Below are positions 8,618-15,790 of a stretch of 64,000 nucleotides of DNA, in pieces. Each line of letters starts with the position of its first letter. Position 1 is the stretch's first letter. The translations under genes and the position numbers were made by a program. This stretch comes from Roseomonas populi (GTDB taxonomy: Bacteria > Pseudomonadota > Alphaproteobacteria > Acetobacterales > Acetobacteraceae): contig NZ_JANJOU010000001.1 in assembly GCF_024594815.1 (NCBI RefSeq), positions 310,001 through 374,000 on the forward strand, written 5' to 3'. A model generated the notes under the pieces. It saw only the letters and a list, made by a program, of their open reading frames with translations, had not been told where the DNA came from and did no database searches.

Positions 8618-8645
8618 GCAATGGGCGTGCAATGCGCGTGCCGCC
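8618..8645 (-). promoter_or_regulatory. Tandem 11-bp repeat overlapping a sigma-54-like element upstream of the TAXI operon
   Basis: On the plus strand GCAATGGGCGT (8618-8628) is followed at once by GCAATGCGCGT (8629-8639), a tandem 11-bp repeat about one helical turn long. Read on the minus strand, 8645-8628 gives CGGCACG-N4-TTGCA. This matches the -24/-12 consensus except C for T at the first base, with correct GG-N10-GC spacing. It lies about 70 bp before the TAXI receptor start. It may be a promoter, a regulator site or chance in GC-rich DNA. Confidence 0.3.
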
Positions 8646-8653
8646 CTTCGGCC

Positions 8654-9502
8654 TCAGCAGGGCTCGGCGAGGAAAACGCGGGAGGGGGTGACGAACTCCT
8701 CCTGCGCCTGGACGGTCAGGATCTCCCGCGCGCCGGCTTCCGCGGTGCGGCGCAGCAGGCCGTAGATGGAGGAGGTGGCGGCGGAGAGGGCAAGGCGGGA
8801 ATCGCCCCAGCGCAGGCGGTGGAAGAGGAAGAGGGCGGCCATCGCGTCCCCTGCCCCGTTGACGGAGATGGGCAGGCGCGGCGTGCGGACGCGCCAGAAG
8901 GCGCCGCCCTCCGCGGCCAGGAGGTCCACGGAGTCCTCCGGCGTGTCCTCCACCTGCAGGCTCGTCACCAGCACGGTGCCCGGGCCCCTGGCCTGGAGGG
9001 CTGCGGCGGCGGCCTTCGCGTCGTCGAGCGATGAGACCTGGCGGCCGGTCAGCCACTCCAGCTCGAACTGGTTCGGGGTGACAATGGCGGCCTGGGGCAC
9101 GGCGCGGTCGCGCATGAATTCCGGGATGCCCGGGCGGACGAAGATGCCGCGGCCGACATCGCCGATCACGGGATCGCAGCACCAGATGGCGGCGGGATTG
9201 GCGGCGCGCACGCGGGCGGCGGCGCCGATGATCGCCTCCCCGATCGCGGCATCGCCCATGTAGCCGGAGAGGATGGCGTCGCAGCGGGCGAGGACGCCGC
9301 GCTCCTCGATTCCCTGGACGAGATCGCCGATCAGGTCCGCACCGAAGACCTGGCCGCGCCAGGCGCCGTAGCCCGTGTGGTTGGAGAACTGCACGGTGTT
9401 CAGCGCCCAGACCTCCGCGCCGAGGCGCTGGAGGGGGAAGACGGCGCTGGCGTTGCCGACATGGCCGTAGGCGACCCAGGACTGGATGGAGAGGATGTTC
9501 AT
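8654..9502 (-). CDS. pdxY: Pyridoxal kinase (PdxY type)
   Basis: This enzyme phosphorylates pyridoxal with ATP in the vitamin B6 salvage pathway. It is a ribokinase-fold protein. The N-terminus (ILSIQSWVAYGHVGNASAVF, then NTVQFSNHTGYG) is characteristic of PdxY/PdxK. The phosphate-binding block near the C-terminus reads SVNGAGDAMAALF, with the GAGD anion hole and catalytic Asp. The start is the ATG at 9502; the open frame continues upstream without family similarity. The length is 282 residues. It runs in the same direction as the TAXI operon but is separated from it by about 97 bp. Confidence 0.93.
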   Translation of the reverse strand: MNILSIQSWVAYGHVGNASAVFPLQRLGAEVWALNTVQFSNHTGYGAWRGQVFGADLIGDLVQGIEERGVLARCDAILSGYMGDAAIGEAIIGAAARVRAANPAAIWCCDPVIGDVGRGIFVRPGIPEFMRDRAVPQAAIVTPNQFELEWLTGRQVSSLDDAKAAAAALQARGPGTVLVTSLQVEDTPEDSVDLLAAEGGAFWRVRTPRLPISVNGAGDAMAALFLFHRLRWGDSRLALSAATSSIYGLLRRTAEAGAREILTVQAQEEFVTPSRVFLAEPC

Positions 9503-9617
9503 CGCGGCATCCGCCCCGCAAGGACAGGAAACGCCGCCCGCGCGGGGAGCGGGACGGCACCACTTCCCTAGATCAGTTCGGGCGGGACCGGAATCGGCCG
9601 GGAGCCCGAATCTGCGA

Positions 9618-10361
9618 TCAGGCCGTTCGCCCGCCATCCACCGGCAGCAGGACACCGGTGATGAAGGAGGAGGAGTCCTCGGCCAGCCAGACGCAGGCAT
9701 TGGCGATGTCGGCGGGGGTGGAGAGGCGGCCGATGGGGATGGTGGCGAGGAAGCGGCCGCGATTTTCTGGCGTGTCCTCCACCCCCATGAAGGCGGAGGT
9801 GAGGCCGGTGACGCCCATGACCGGGCAGACGGCGTTCACCCGCACGTTGTCCTTCGCCCATTCCTGGGCGAGGGACTGGGTGAAGACGTTCACCGCGCCC
9901 TTCGTGCCGTTGTACCAGGTGAGGCCGGGGCGCGGGCGGAGGCCGGCGGTGGAGGAGACGGTGATGAAGCTGCCGCCGCCGCGGGCCTTCAGGGCGGGGT
10001 AGGCCGACTTTGCCATCAGGAAGACGGACTTCACGTTGATGGCGAAGACGCGGTCGAACTCCTCCTCCGCGACGTCGAGGGAGGGCTGGTTGCGGTAGGT
10101 CCAGCCGGCGTTGTTCACCACGATGTCCAGCCCGCCGAGGGCGGAGAGGGTTCCGTCCACCATGGATTGGATGTCAGGGGCGCGGGAGACGTCTCCGCCA
10201 AGGGCGATGCCGCCGATCCCCTCGGCGACGCGGCGCGCGCCCTCCTCGTTCAGGTCGGCCACGGCGACCTTCGCGCCCTGGGCGGCGTATTCCCTGGCGA
10301 TGCCCTCGCCGAAGCCCGAGGCGGCGCCCGTGACGAGCGCGACTTTGCCTTGCAGGCGCAT
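9618..10361 (-). CDS. SDR family oxidoreductase
   Basis: This is a classical short-chain dehydrogenase/reductase of 247 residues. The cofactor motif TGAASGFGEG is at residues 11-20. Asp36 at the end of beta-2 (AVADLN) favours NAD over NADP. NNAG is at 83-86. The catalytic triad is Ser137, Tyr150 and Lys154 (YNGTK). The C-terminus FITGVLLPVDGGRTA is the typical SDR ending. It resembles glucose/ribitol dehydrogenase or FabG-like enzymes, but the substrate cannot be assigned. The start is the ATG at 10361, giving MRLQGKVALVTG. Confidence 0.9.
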   Translation of the reverse strand: MRLQGKVALVTGAASGFGEGIAREYAAQGAKVAVADLNEEGARRVAEGIGGIALGGDVSRAPDIQSMVDGTLSALGGLDIVVNNAGWTYRNQPSLDVAEEEFDRVFAINVKSVFLMAKSAYPALKARGGGSFITVSSTAGLRPRPGLTWYNGTKGAVNVFTQSLAQEWAKDNVRVNAVCPVMGVTGLTSAFMGVEDTPENRGRFLATIPIGRLSTPADIANACVWLAEDSSSFITGVLLPVDGGRTA

Positions 10362-10442
10362 GATCCGTTTCCCCGATTGCGATACCAGTCTGAAAAGACC
10401 GGTGGTGCCGGTCAACGCGCTCGGATGCGGAACGGCCGCAGC

Positions 10443-10787
10443 CTATCCCCGGAGTTCCTGCAGAGCCTTTTCCAACTGCTCAAGCATAAAGGCGCGCCGC
10501 GCTGCGCTCTCCTCGGCATTGCCCTGGAGCGGCGCCTCGCGGAGGTGGCGAGCCAATCGATCACCTAGGTCCTGCAGCGTCTCGGCGCGCTCGTCCGGAT
10601 TGATAATGGACGCGACCTGTACCTCAAGGCTGGTGACGAAAGCCTCTCTCAGGAGTTGGGCGCTGGTGCGTTGCGAATCGATCAAGTGGCAACCCTCAGC
10701 GAAGTGGCACCATTCATTGCGCTTGCTGACTGATGTTGCGGGTGATGGCAAGCCAGCAGGTACAATCGAACGACGCACTCCTACCAC
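10443..10787 (-). CDS. Hypothetical protein, unrecognised
   Basis: A 114-residue open frame starting at a GTG (10787). No known family was recognised. The C-terminal half looks protein-like, with a probable amphipathic helix or short coiled coil in ERAETLQDLGDRLARHL and AFMLEQLEKALQELRG. The N-terminal part contains two Cys and several His (WCHFAEGCHLIDSQ) and is less convincing, so the true start may be internal. Base composition is AT-richer than its neighbours, as for the next small gene, which may mean both are acquired or lineage-specific. Confidence 0.45.
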   Translation of the reverse strand: MVGVRRSIVPAGLPSPATSVSKRNEWCHFAEGCHLIDSQRTSAQLLREAFVTSLEVQVASIINPDERAETLQDLGDRLARHLREAPLQGNAEESAARRAFMLEQLEKALQELRG

Positions 10788-10875
10788 AGGTTGTATGACG
10801 GAAGTGTTATCCCACCCGCGACATTGGAGAGTTTTCAGGCTGAACAGGCAAATTTGCCGTTTCGCTCACCTAGCC

Positions 10876-10916
10876 TCTCCAAATTTCGTCAATACTTAAG
10901 AAAGGTCTCCAAATTT
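10876..10916 (+). promoter_or_regulatory. AT-rich segment with an 11-bp direct repeat upstream of a small gene
   Basis: TCTCCAAATTT occurs at 10876-10886 and again at 10906-10916, spaced 30 bp (about three helical turns). Both lie in an AT-rich island between two divergently oriented small genes. The arrangement suggests a promoter with two operator half-sites for the gene at 10982, but no protein is known to bind here. Confidence 0.3.
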
Positions 10917-10981
10917 ATCCATTGCCCGCCGCCTTCCGCCCGGGAATCGTGCGGTGAGGCAGATCGCCAGAGGGGGACAAA

Positions 10982-11227
10982 ATGGCGCGCTTGATGATGA
11001 GTGATCAGAGGTTCAAGTCCGAGCTGGCGACGGTGGTCGGAGTTCTGGGGTGCCTGGGAGAGTACGCGGGCGACAGGGGCGATCTGCAGGCAGCGAACGT
11101 TCTGATCAGCGCTGCTGAGATTTTGGAAACGGTGCTTGCCCGTGCGGCTGCGCCACAGGTTTCCAGCGCCGCTCCCTTGCAGGCCGTGATTGCGGGCCTG
11201 GAGGCGGTGGGCCGGGTCCCTGCCTGA
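10982..11227 (+). CDS. Hypothetical small protein, unrecognised
   Basis: An 81-residue protein starting [19 protein letters not shown] at an ATG with a strong ribosome site (AGAGGGGGA). It appears mostly helical, with a hydrophobic block [19 protein letters not shown]. No signal peptide, metal site or known motif was seen. The clear ribosome site makes it more likely a real gene than the divergent 10443-10787 frame. It ends about 150 bp before rpmE. Confidence 0.55.
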   Translation: MARLMMSDQRFKSELATVVGVLGCLGEYAGDRGDLQAANVLISAAEILETVLARAAAPQVSSAAPLQAVIAGLEAVGRVPA

Positions 11228-11375
11228 GGCAGGGCCGTGGATCTCGCTGGGAACCTGGGGGAGAGGAGGTTCCCGGCGGCTTCGTGGTTGCACAAGGTGC
11301 CGCTGCCCGCTAAACGCGCCCGTCTTGCGCTTCCGGTCGGCATCGGCGGCGCCACATGTCTATGGAACCCGCCCG

Positions 11376-11603
11376 ATGAAGTCCGATATCCATCCCGACT
11401 ACCACGAGATCAACGTGATCATGACGGACGGGAGCACCTACAAGACCCGCTCCTGCTACGGCCAGCCGGGCGACACGCTGCGCCTGGACATTGACCCGAA
11501 GTCTCACCCGGCTTGGACGGGCGTGCAGCGCATCGTGGACACGGGCGGGCAGATCGCGAAGTTCAACAAGAAGTTCGCTGGCATCGGCGCCCGCAAGGGC
11601 TGA
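11376..11603 (+). CDS. rpmE: 50S ribosomal protein L31
   Basis: L31 of the large ribosomal subunit, 75 residues, beginning [19 protein letters not shown]. The block [13 protein letters not shown] is family-typical. Only one Cys is present (RSCYG), so the zinc-binding CxxC of the C-plus form is absent; this is the zinc-free form usual in Alphaproteobacteria. The longer frame to 11190 runs through upstream non-homologous sequence and is not the start. A strong intrinsic terminator follows at 11651-11683. Confidence 0.95.
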   Translation: MKSDIHPDYHEINVIMTDGSTYKTRSCYGQPGDTLRLDIDPKSHPAWTGVQRIVDTGGQIAKFNKKFAGIGARKG

Positions 11604-11650
11604 TCTGCGGCCAGCGCAATGCTGGCTTGCGATTTACGCATATGAAGTGG

Positions 11651-11683
11651 GGCTCCGGGGCTTGAAGCTTCGGGGCCTTTTTT
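11651..11683 (+). terminator. Intrinsic terminator of rpmE
   Basis: GGCTCCG (11651-11657) pairs with CGGGGCC (11671-11677) with one G-U pair. The stem continues inwards through GGGC/GCTT, partly G-U, to a TTGAA loop. Six T residues follow at once (11678-11683). This is a textbook rho-independent terminator. Confidence 0.85.
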
Positions 11684-11691
11684 CCATTTAT
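11661..11691 (+). promoter_or_regulatory. RpoH-like (heat-shock) promoter for hsp20, inside the rpmE terminator
   Basis: CTTGAA (11661-11666), a 17-nt spacer and CCATTTAT (11684-11691) resemble the heat-shock sigma factor promoter pattern (CTTGAA / CCATnT). The -35 box is the loop side of the rpmE terminator hairpin and the -10 box directly follows its T-run. The hsp20 start codon is about 130 bp downstream. The role of the next gene supports the call; the promoter itself is inferred by eye. Confidence 0.5.
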
Positions 11692-11819
11692 CGGCTGTCA
11701 GCGGCGCCCGAATGGGGCCGGTGGCGTGAGGCGAGCGGACGCACGGCCCGATCGGGGGTGCACCAGCCGCAAGTCCTTGCAATTGCAGACGACAACCTTG
11801 CTCAAGCAGGAGGTTTCTC

Positions 11820-12314
11820 GTGAACGCTCTCGACTTCTCTCCCCTTTTCCGCACCGCCATCGGCTTCGACCGTCTGGCCCGCCTGGCGGACACCGCCCGC
11901 GCGGCCGCCGAGGCGCCTTCCTATCCTCCGTACAACATCGAGCGCACCGCGGACGACAGCTACGTCCTGACCATGGCCGTGGCGGGCTTCTCGCAGTCCG
12001 ACATCGAGATCACCGCGCAGGACAACGTCCTCCTCGTCTCCGGCAAGGCGCCGCAGGCGAATGACGAGGGTCGCTACCTGCACCGCGGGATTGCCGGCCG
12101 CGCCTTCGAGCGCCGCTTCGTCCTCGCCGACCACATCCGGGTCGAGGGTGCGTCGCTGCAGAACGGCCTGCTGCATGTCTCCCTGCGCCGCGAGGTGCCG
12201 GAGCAGCTGAAGCCGCGCCGGATCGAGATCGCGCAGGGCGCCCCGCAGCGCCCGGCCCTCGAGGGCCGCGTGGAGGCCGCGAACAGCCAGGAGAGCGGTG
12301 CCCAGGCGGCCTGA
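11820..12314 (+). CDS. Small heat shock protein, Hsp20/alpha-crystallin family
   Basis: An ATP-independent holdase chaperone that binds unfolding proteins under heat stress. The alpha-crystallin domain spans about residues 38-140, with PPYNIERTADDSYVLTMAVA at its start, AGFSQSDIEI, and the GLLHVSLRRE strand. The conserved A-x-x-x-n-G-v-L element appears as ASLQNGLLHV. The N-terminus (MNALDFSPLFRTAIGFDRL) is the IbpA-like class A opening. GTG at 11820 is preceded by a good Shine-Dalgarno, GCAGGAGG. The upstream RpoH-like promoter fits heat induction. Confidence 0.94.
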   Translation: MNALDFSPLFRTAIGFDRLARLADTARAAAEAPSYPPYNIERTADDSYVLTMAVAGFSQSDIEITAQDNVLLVSGKAPQANDEGRYLHRGIAGRAFERRFVLADHIRVEGASLQNGLLHVSLRREVPEQLKPRRIEIAQGAPQRPALEGRVEAANSQESGAQAA

Positions 12315-12353
12315 GGCTCCTGGTCCCTATCCTTCGCGGGAGTAGCGTATTGG

Positions 12354-12379
12354 GGGCCGGCGGAGTGATCTGCCGGCCC
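12354..12379. terminator. Hairpin between convergent hsp20 and DUF1192 genes
   Basis: GGGCCGGC (12354-12361) and GCCGGCCC (12372-12379) form a perfect 8-bp GC stem with a 10-nt loop between two converging genes. There is no clean T-run on either side, so termination by this hairpin is likely but not certain. Confidence 0.5.
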
Positions 12380-12384
12380 TCTTG

Positions 12385-12579
12385 CTATTCCGGCTTCCTG
12401 AAGAAGGCGTCCGCTGCCGCCCTCTGCGCGGCCCGCGCGGCGATGGCGGCCTCGGCCCGGCCAATCTCGGTCCGCAGCGCCTCGATATAGGCGCGCAGCG
12501 TCTCCTCGGACCATTCCGCCAGCGCGGCGGGGGTGAAGCCGCCGGCCGCGGGCTTGCGCCGCTCCTCTTCTTCGAACAT
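12385..12579 (-). CDS. DUF1192 family protein
   Basis: A 64-residue alphaproteobacterial protein of unknown function. It is largely helical, with a predicted coiled coil (EALRTEIGRAEAAIAARAAQ) ending in AAADAFFRKPE, which is the family signature ending. The ATG at 12579 is supported by AAGGAGG a few bases upstream; the longer open frame to 12813 crosses the divergent promoter region. It is divergent from trcR and convergent with hsp20. Confidence 0.8.
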   Translation of the reverse strand: MFEEEERRKPAAGGFTPAALAEWSEETLRAYIEALRTEIGRAEAAIAARAAQRAAADAFFRKPE

Positions 12580-12697
12580 CAGACCTCCTTCTGGGCTTTG
12601 ACCGCCCCCATCCCCCTCTCTATATCCGCTGGCAACAGCCCAGGGGGCCCCCGGCCCCTGCCGACCGGCCCGAAGGGGCCGCGACGAGGTTTCCATT

Positions 12698-13252
12698 ATG
12701 CCCACGCCCCTGATGCCCAAGGCCACCGCCGTGTGGCTGATCGACAAGACCTCCCTCACCTTCGACCAGGTGGCCGATTTCGTGGGGATGCACCCGCTTG
12801 AGGTGCAGGCCATCGCGGATGGCGAAGTGGCGCAGGGGATCGTCGGCTACGATCCCGTCGCCAATTCCCAGCTGACGCGGGAGGAGATCGCCCGCTGCGA
12901 GGCCGACCCGAAGGCGCGGCTGAAGATGATGGAGAGCGCCCTTCCCCAGCCGAAGGCGCGCGGCAAGGGCGCGAAGTACACCCCCGTGGCCAAGCGCAAC
13001 GACCGGCCGGACGGCATCGCCTGGCTGCTGCGGAACTACCCGCAGCTGACGGATGCCCAGGTGGCGAAGCTGCTGGGCACCACGAAGGAGACGATCGCGA
13101 AGGTGCGGGACCGCAGCCACTGGAACGCGGCCAACATCAAGCCGCGCGACCCGGTGATCCTCGGGCTCTGCAGCCAGTCCGACCTGAACGCCCTCATCGT
13201 CTCGATCGGCGCCGAGCCGGCCCCGACGGCGGTGGAGGACGACGCGGCCTAA
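12698..13252 (+). CDS. trcR: DUF1013 family protein, TrcR-like cell-cycle transcriptional regulator
   Basis: A 184-residue alphaproteobacterial protein of the DUF1013 family, which includes the essential cell-cycle regulator TrcR. The N-terminal half contains a helix-turn-helix-like segment (LTFDQVADFVGMHPLEVQAIADGE), followed by GIVGYDPVANSQLTREEI. A second such segment (LTDAQVAKLLGTTKETIAKVRD) lies near residue 120, and the conserved RDPVILGLCSQ block follows. Both segments fit DNA or RNA polymerase interaction. The name rests on family membership. Confidence 0.85.
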   Translation: MPTPLMPKATAVWLIDKTSLTFDQVADFVGMHPLEVQAIADGEVAQGIVGYDPVANSQLTREEIARCEADPKARLKMMESALPQPKARGKGAKYTPVAKRNDRPDGIAWLLRNYPQLTDAQVAKLLGTTKETIAKVRDRSHWNAANIKPRDPVILGLCSQSDLNALIVSIGAEPAPTAVEDDAA

Positions 13253-13303
13253 AGTTCCCCTGCGGGGTGGACGCGGCAGGGATCAGCCCTGGCCGGCAGC
13301 ATG

Positions 13304-13346
13304 AAAAAGGGCGGGTTCCCCCAGGGGAGCCCGCCCTTCGCTCATT
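13304..13346. terminator. Bidirectional terminator between trcR and ydcH
   Basis: A long hairpin pairs AAGGGCGGG with CCCGCCCTT and continues into CCCC/GGGG (13307-13338), interrupted only by a small internal mismatch. A five-base A-run flanks the left side and serves as the T-run for the minus-strand gene. TTCGCTCATTTT on the right serves the plus strand. It sits between convergent genes. Confidence 0.75.
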
Positions 13347-13370
13347 TTGGGGCCCGATCGGCCCCGGGGA

Positions 13371-13553
13371 TCACTGAGGGAGGCGGCGCTGCGCCTCGAA
13401 GCGCTCCATCTCCTCCTTCAACCTCAGCTTCTCCCGCTTCAGCCGAGCCAGTTCGAGGCTGTCCGGAAAGGGTCGGGCGTCCTCCTCAAGGATGCGCGTA
13501 TCGAGCGCGGCGTGACGATCCTTGAGCGACTGCAGCCGGTGCGGGTTCAGCAT
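13371..13553 (-). CDS. YdcH family protein (DUF465), copy 1
   Basis: A 60-residue, highly charged, all-helical protein of the YdcH/DUF465 family, function unknown. It starts MLNPHRLQSLKDRHAALD and has the family core LARLKREKLRLKEEMERFE, a short coiled coil. The ATG at 13553 begins the homologous part. It is divergent from a second, different YdcH paralog at 13772; the two share a 218-bp intergenic region. Confidence 0.8.
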   Translation of the reverse strand: MLNPHRLQSLKDRHAALDTRILEEDARPFPDSLELARLKREKLRLKEEMERFEAQRRLPQ

Positions 13554-13771
13554 ACGCTTGAGCCTCCTGCTTTTTTCGTCCGGGACTGCGACCCCTGGGC
13601 TACTCTTCCGCAAGCCCTCCCGAGGCCGCCGCGCGGCGTTTGTCACCGCCGCGCCGAAGATGATATGGCATCTGGAAGCCCGGGCGCGACACCTCTCACG
13701 CCCTTATCAACCCGCCCGTTCGTCGCCCGTGTTGCGGGGCGCGACGGGCCGCCCGATCCATCCGGGGGACC

Positions 13772-13972
13772 ATGCTGCCCGAACGTGACAGCCTCCTGCG
13801 TCGCCTGCACGAGTTGCGAAGCGAGCACCGCGACCTGGACACGGTGATCGCCCGCCTCGAGGATAGCCTCCACGACCAGCTGCAGCTTCAACGGCTGAAG
13901 AAGCGTAAGCTGAAGCTGAAGGACGAGATCTCCTCGCTGGAGAGCCGGCTCGTCCCGGACATCATCGCATGA
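13772..13972 (+). CDS. YdcH family protein (DUF465), copy 2
   Basis: A 66-residue YdcH/DUF465 protein. It has [19 protein letters not shown], then the basic helix [20 protein letters not shown], which is the family signature. Its stop overlaps the purE ATG by four bases, so it is co-translated with purE. A DUF465 gene next to purE is seen in other Alphaproteobacteria. Whether it affects purine synthesis is unknown. Confidence 0.85.
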   Translation: MLPERDSLLRRLHELRSEHRDLDTVIARLEDSLHDQLQLQRLKKRKLKLKDEISSLESRLVPDIIA

Positions 13973-14481
13973 GTGGGGGCGTGAGCGGAGCCATGGGCGG
14001 GGCCGCGCCCCTGGTCGGGATCATCATGGGCTCGCGCTCCGACTGGGAGACGATGCGCCACGCGGCCGAGATGCTGGAGGCGCTGGAGGTTCCCCACGAG
14101 ACGCGCGTGGTCTCCGCCCACCGCACCCCGCGGCGCATGGTGGAGTACGCGGAAGGTGCGGCCGGGCGCGGGCTGCAGGTGATCATCGCCGGGGCGGGCG
14201 GCGCCGCCCACCTGCCCGGCATGACCGCGAGCCTGACCTCCCTGCCCGTCCTCGGCGTGCCGGTGGAGAGCCACGCGCTGAAGGGGCAGGACTCCCTTCT
14301 CTCCATCGTGCAGATGCCGGCCGGCATCCCCGTGGGGACGCTGGCGATCGGCCGTGCCGGGGCCGTGAACGCCGCCCTGCTCGCGGCCGCCATCCTCGCC
14401 CTCTCGGATCCTGCGCTGGCGGACCGGCTGAACGCCTATCGCCGGGCGCAGACCGAGAGCGTGCCGAGGGACCCGGCTTGA
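13969..14481 (+). CDS. purE: 5-(carboxyamino)imidazole ribonucleotide mutase PurE
   Basis: PurE converts N5-CAIR to CAIR in de novo purine synthesis. Diagnostic blocks are [18 protein letters not shown] (the N-terminal phosphate loop), [14 protein letters not shown] (with the catalytic His) and [13 protein letters not shown]. The 170-residue length is normal for class I PurE. The start overlaps the ydcH stop (ATGA). The stop overlaps the purK TTG start. purE and purK act on consecutive steps. Confidence 0.96.
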   Translation: MSGGVSGAMGGAAPLVGIIMGSRSDWETMRHAAEMLEALEVPHETRVVSAHRTPRRMVEYAEGAAGRGLQVIIAGAGGAAHLPGMTASLTSLPVLGVPVESHALKGQDSLLSIVQMPAGIPVGTLAIGRAGAVNAALLAAAILALSDPALADRLNAYRRAQTESVPRDPA

Positions 14482-15614
14482 GCAGCGGCGTGAGCGAGAG
14501 GCCCCTGCCCCCGGGTGCCACCATCGGGATACTCGGCGGCGGGCAGCTCGGGCGGATGACGGCGCTGGCCGCGGCCCGGCTGGGCTACCGGTGCCACGTC
14601 TTTTCCCCGGCGGCGGGCGAGCCCGGCACCCAGGTTGCGGCGGAGAGCACGATCGCGGCTTACGGGGACGAGGACGCGCTTGGCCGCTTCGCGCGCAGCG
14701 TGGACGTGGTGACCTTCGAGTTCGAGAACGTGCCGGCCGCCACGCTGGACCACCTGGCCGCCATCGTGCCCTGCCGCCCGGGAATCCGGGCGCTGTCGAT
14801 CTGCCAGGACCGGCTGCTGGAGAAGGCCTTCCTGGAGAAGGCCGGGGTTCCCGTGGCGCCCTGGGCCGCGGTGCATTCCGCAGCCGACCTTCCCGCCGCC
14901 CTGGCGAAGGTGGGGCTGCCCGCCGTGCTGAAGACGACGCGGCTGGGCTATGACGGGCGCGGCCAGGCGGTGGTGCGGACGGCGGAGGAGGCGGAGGCGG
15001 CGCTGGCGCGCCTTTCCCCCCACCCGTTGATCGCGGAGGCCTTCGTTCCCTTCGCCGCCGAGATCTCGGCAGTAGCGGCGCGGGCGGTGGACGGGACTAC
15101 CGCCACCTATGACGCGGTGGAAAACCGGCACGCGCACCACATCCTCGACCTCTCCTTCGCGCCGGCCCGCGTGCCGGCGGAGGCGGCCGCCGCCGCGCGC
15201 CGCCACGCCGCCGCGGTCGCGGAGGCGTTGGAGCTGGTGGGGGTGCTGGCCGTGGAGCTCTTCCTGCTGCCGGACGGGACGCTGCTGGGCAACGAGATCG
15301 CGCCGCGGCCGCACAATTCCGGCCACTGGACGATGGATGCCTGCGGGGCCAGCCAGTTCGACCAGCACGCCCGCGCCGTGGCCGGGCTGCCCCTGGCCTC
15401 CACCGCCCGGCACGCGGACGCGGTGATGCGGAACCTCATCGGGCCGGAGGGAATGGCGCGCTGGCCGGGAATCGCCGGGGAGCCCGACGTGTTCCTGCAC
15501 CTCTACGGCAAGGCGGAGGCCCGGCCGGGGCGGAAGATGGGGCACGCGACGCGCGTCTTTCCCCTGGGCGCACTGGGCGCAACCCCTGAATCGGACCTGC
15601 TCAAGGGTATGTGA
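14478..15614 (+). CDS. purK: 5-(carboxyamino)imidazole ribonucleotide synthase PurK
   Basis: PurK is the ATP-grasp enzyme that carboxylates AIR with bicarbonate to N5-CAIR, the substrate of PurE. It begins [21 protein letters not shown], the PurK signature. ATP-grasp elements include [26 protein letters not shown] and the metal-binding [12 protein letters not shown]. The length is 378 residues. A TTG start at 14478 overlaps the purE stop; the GTG at 14490 is an alternative. A hairpin at 15632-15653 (GCTGTGGC/GCCACAGC) follows but lacks a T-run. Confidence 0.95.
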   Translation: MSSGVSERPLPPGATIGILGGGQLGRMTALAAARLGYRCHVFSPAAGEPGTQVAAESTIAAYGDEDALGRFARSVDVVTFEFENVPAATLDHLAAIVPCRPGIRALSICQDRLLEKAFLEKAGVPVAPWAAVHSAADLPAALAKVGLPAVLKTTRLGYDGRGQAVVRTAEEAEAALARLSPHPLIAEAFVPFAAEISAVAARAVDGTTATYDAVENRHAHHILDLSFAPARVPAEAAAAARRHAAAVAEALELVGVLAVELFLLPDGTLLGNEIAPRPHNSGHWTMDACGASQFDQHARAVAGLPLASTARHADAVMRNLIGPEGMARWPGIAGEPDVFLHLYGKAEARPGRKMGHATRVFPLGALGATPESDLLKGM

Positions 15615-15790
15615 CCGAAATGCAAGGGGGGGCTGTGGCACGCCCGCCACAGCGCCCCGAAACCCTTGCAGCACGGGCCCTGGTGCGGTGCACGGGCCTG
15701 AGGGGAATGGTATTGAGCCCTACGCGGCGCCGGAATCGGGGGGACTCCTGAGTCCCGCGCAAGCGCCCTGGTGGATCGGGAGTTCACATC

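Noticed and set aside
10700-10716. Possible sigma-54 promoter TGGCAC-N6-TTGC
   Set aside because: The spacing is one base too long (GG to GC is 11 nt, not 10) and the element lies inside a predicted coding frame.
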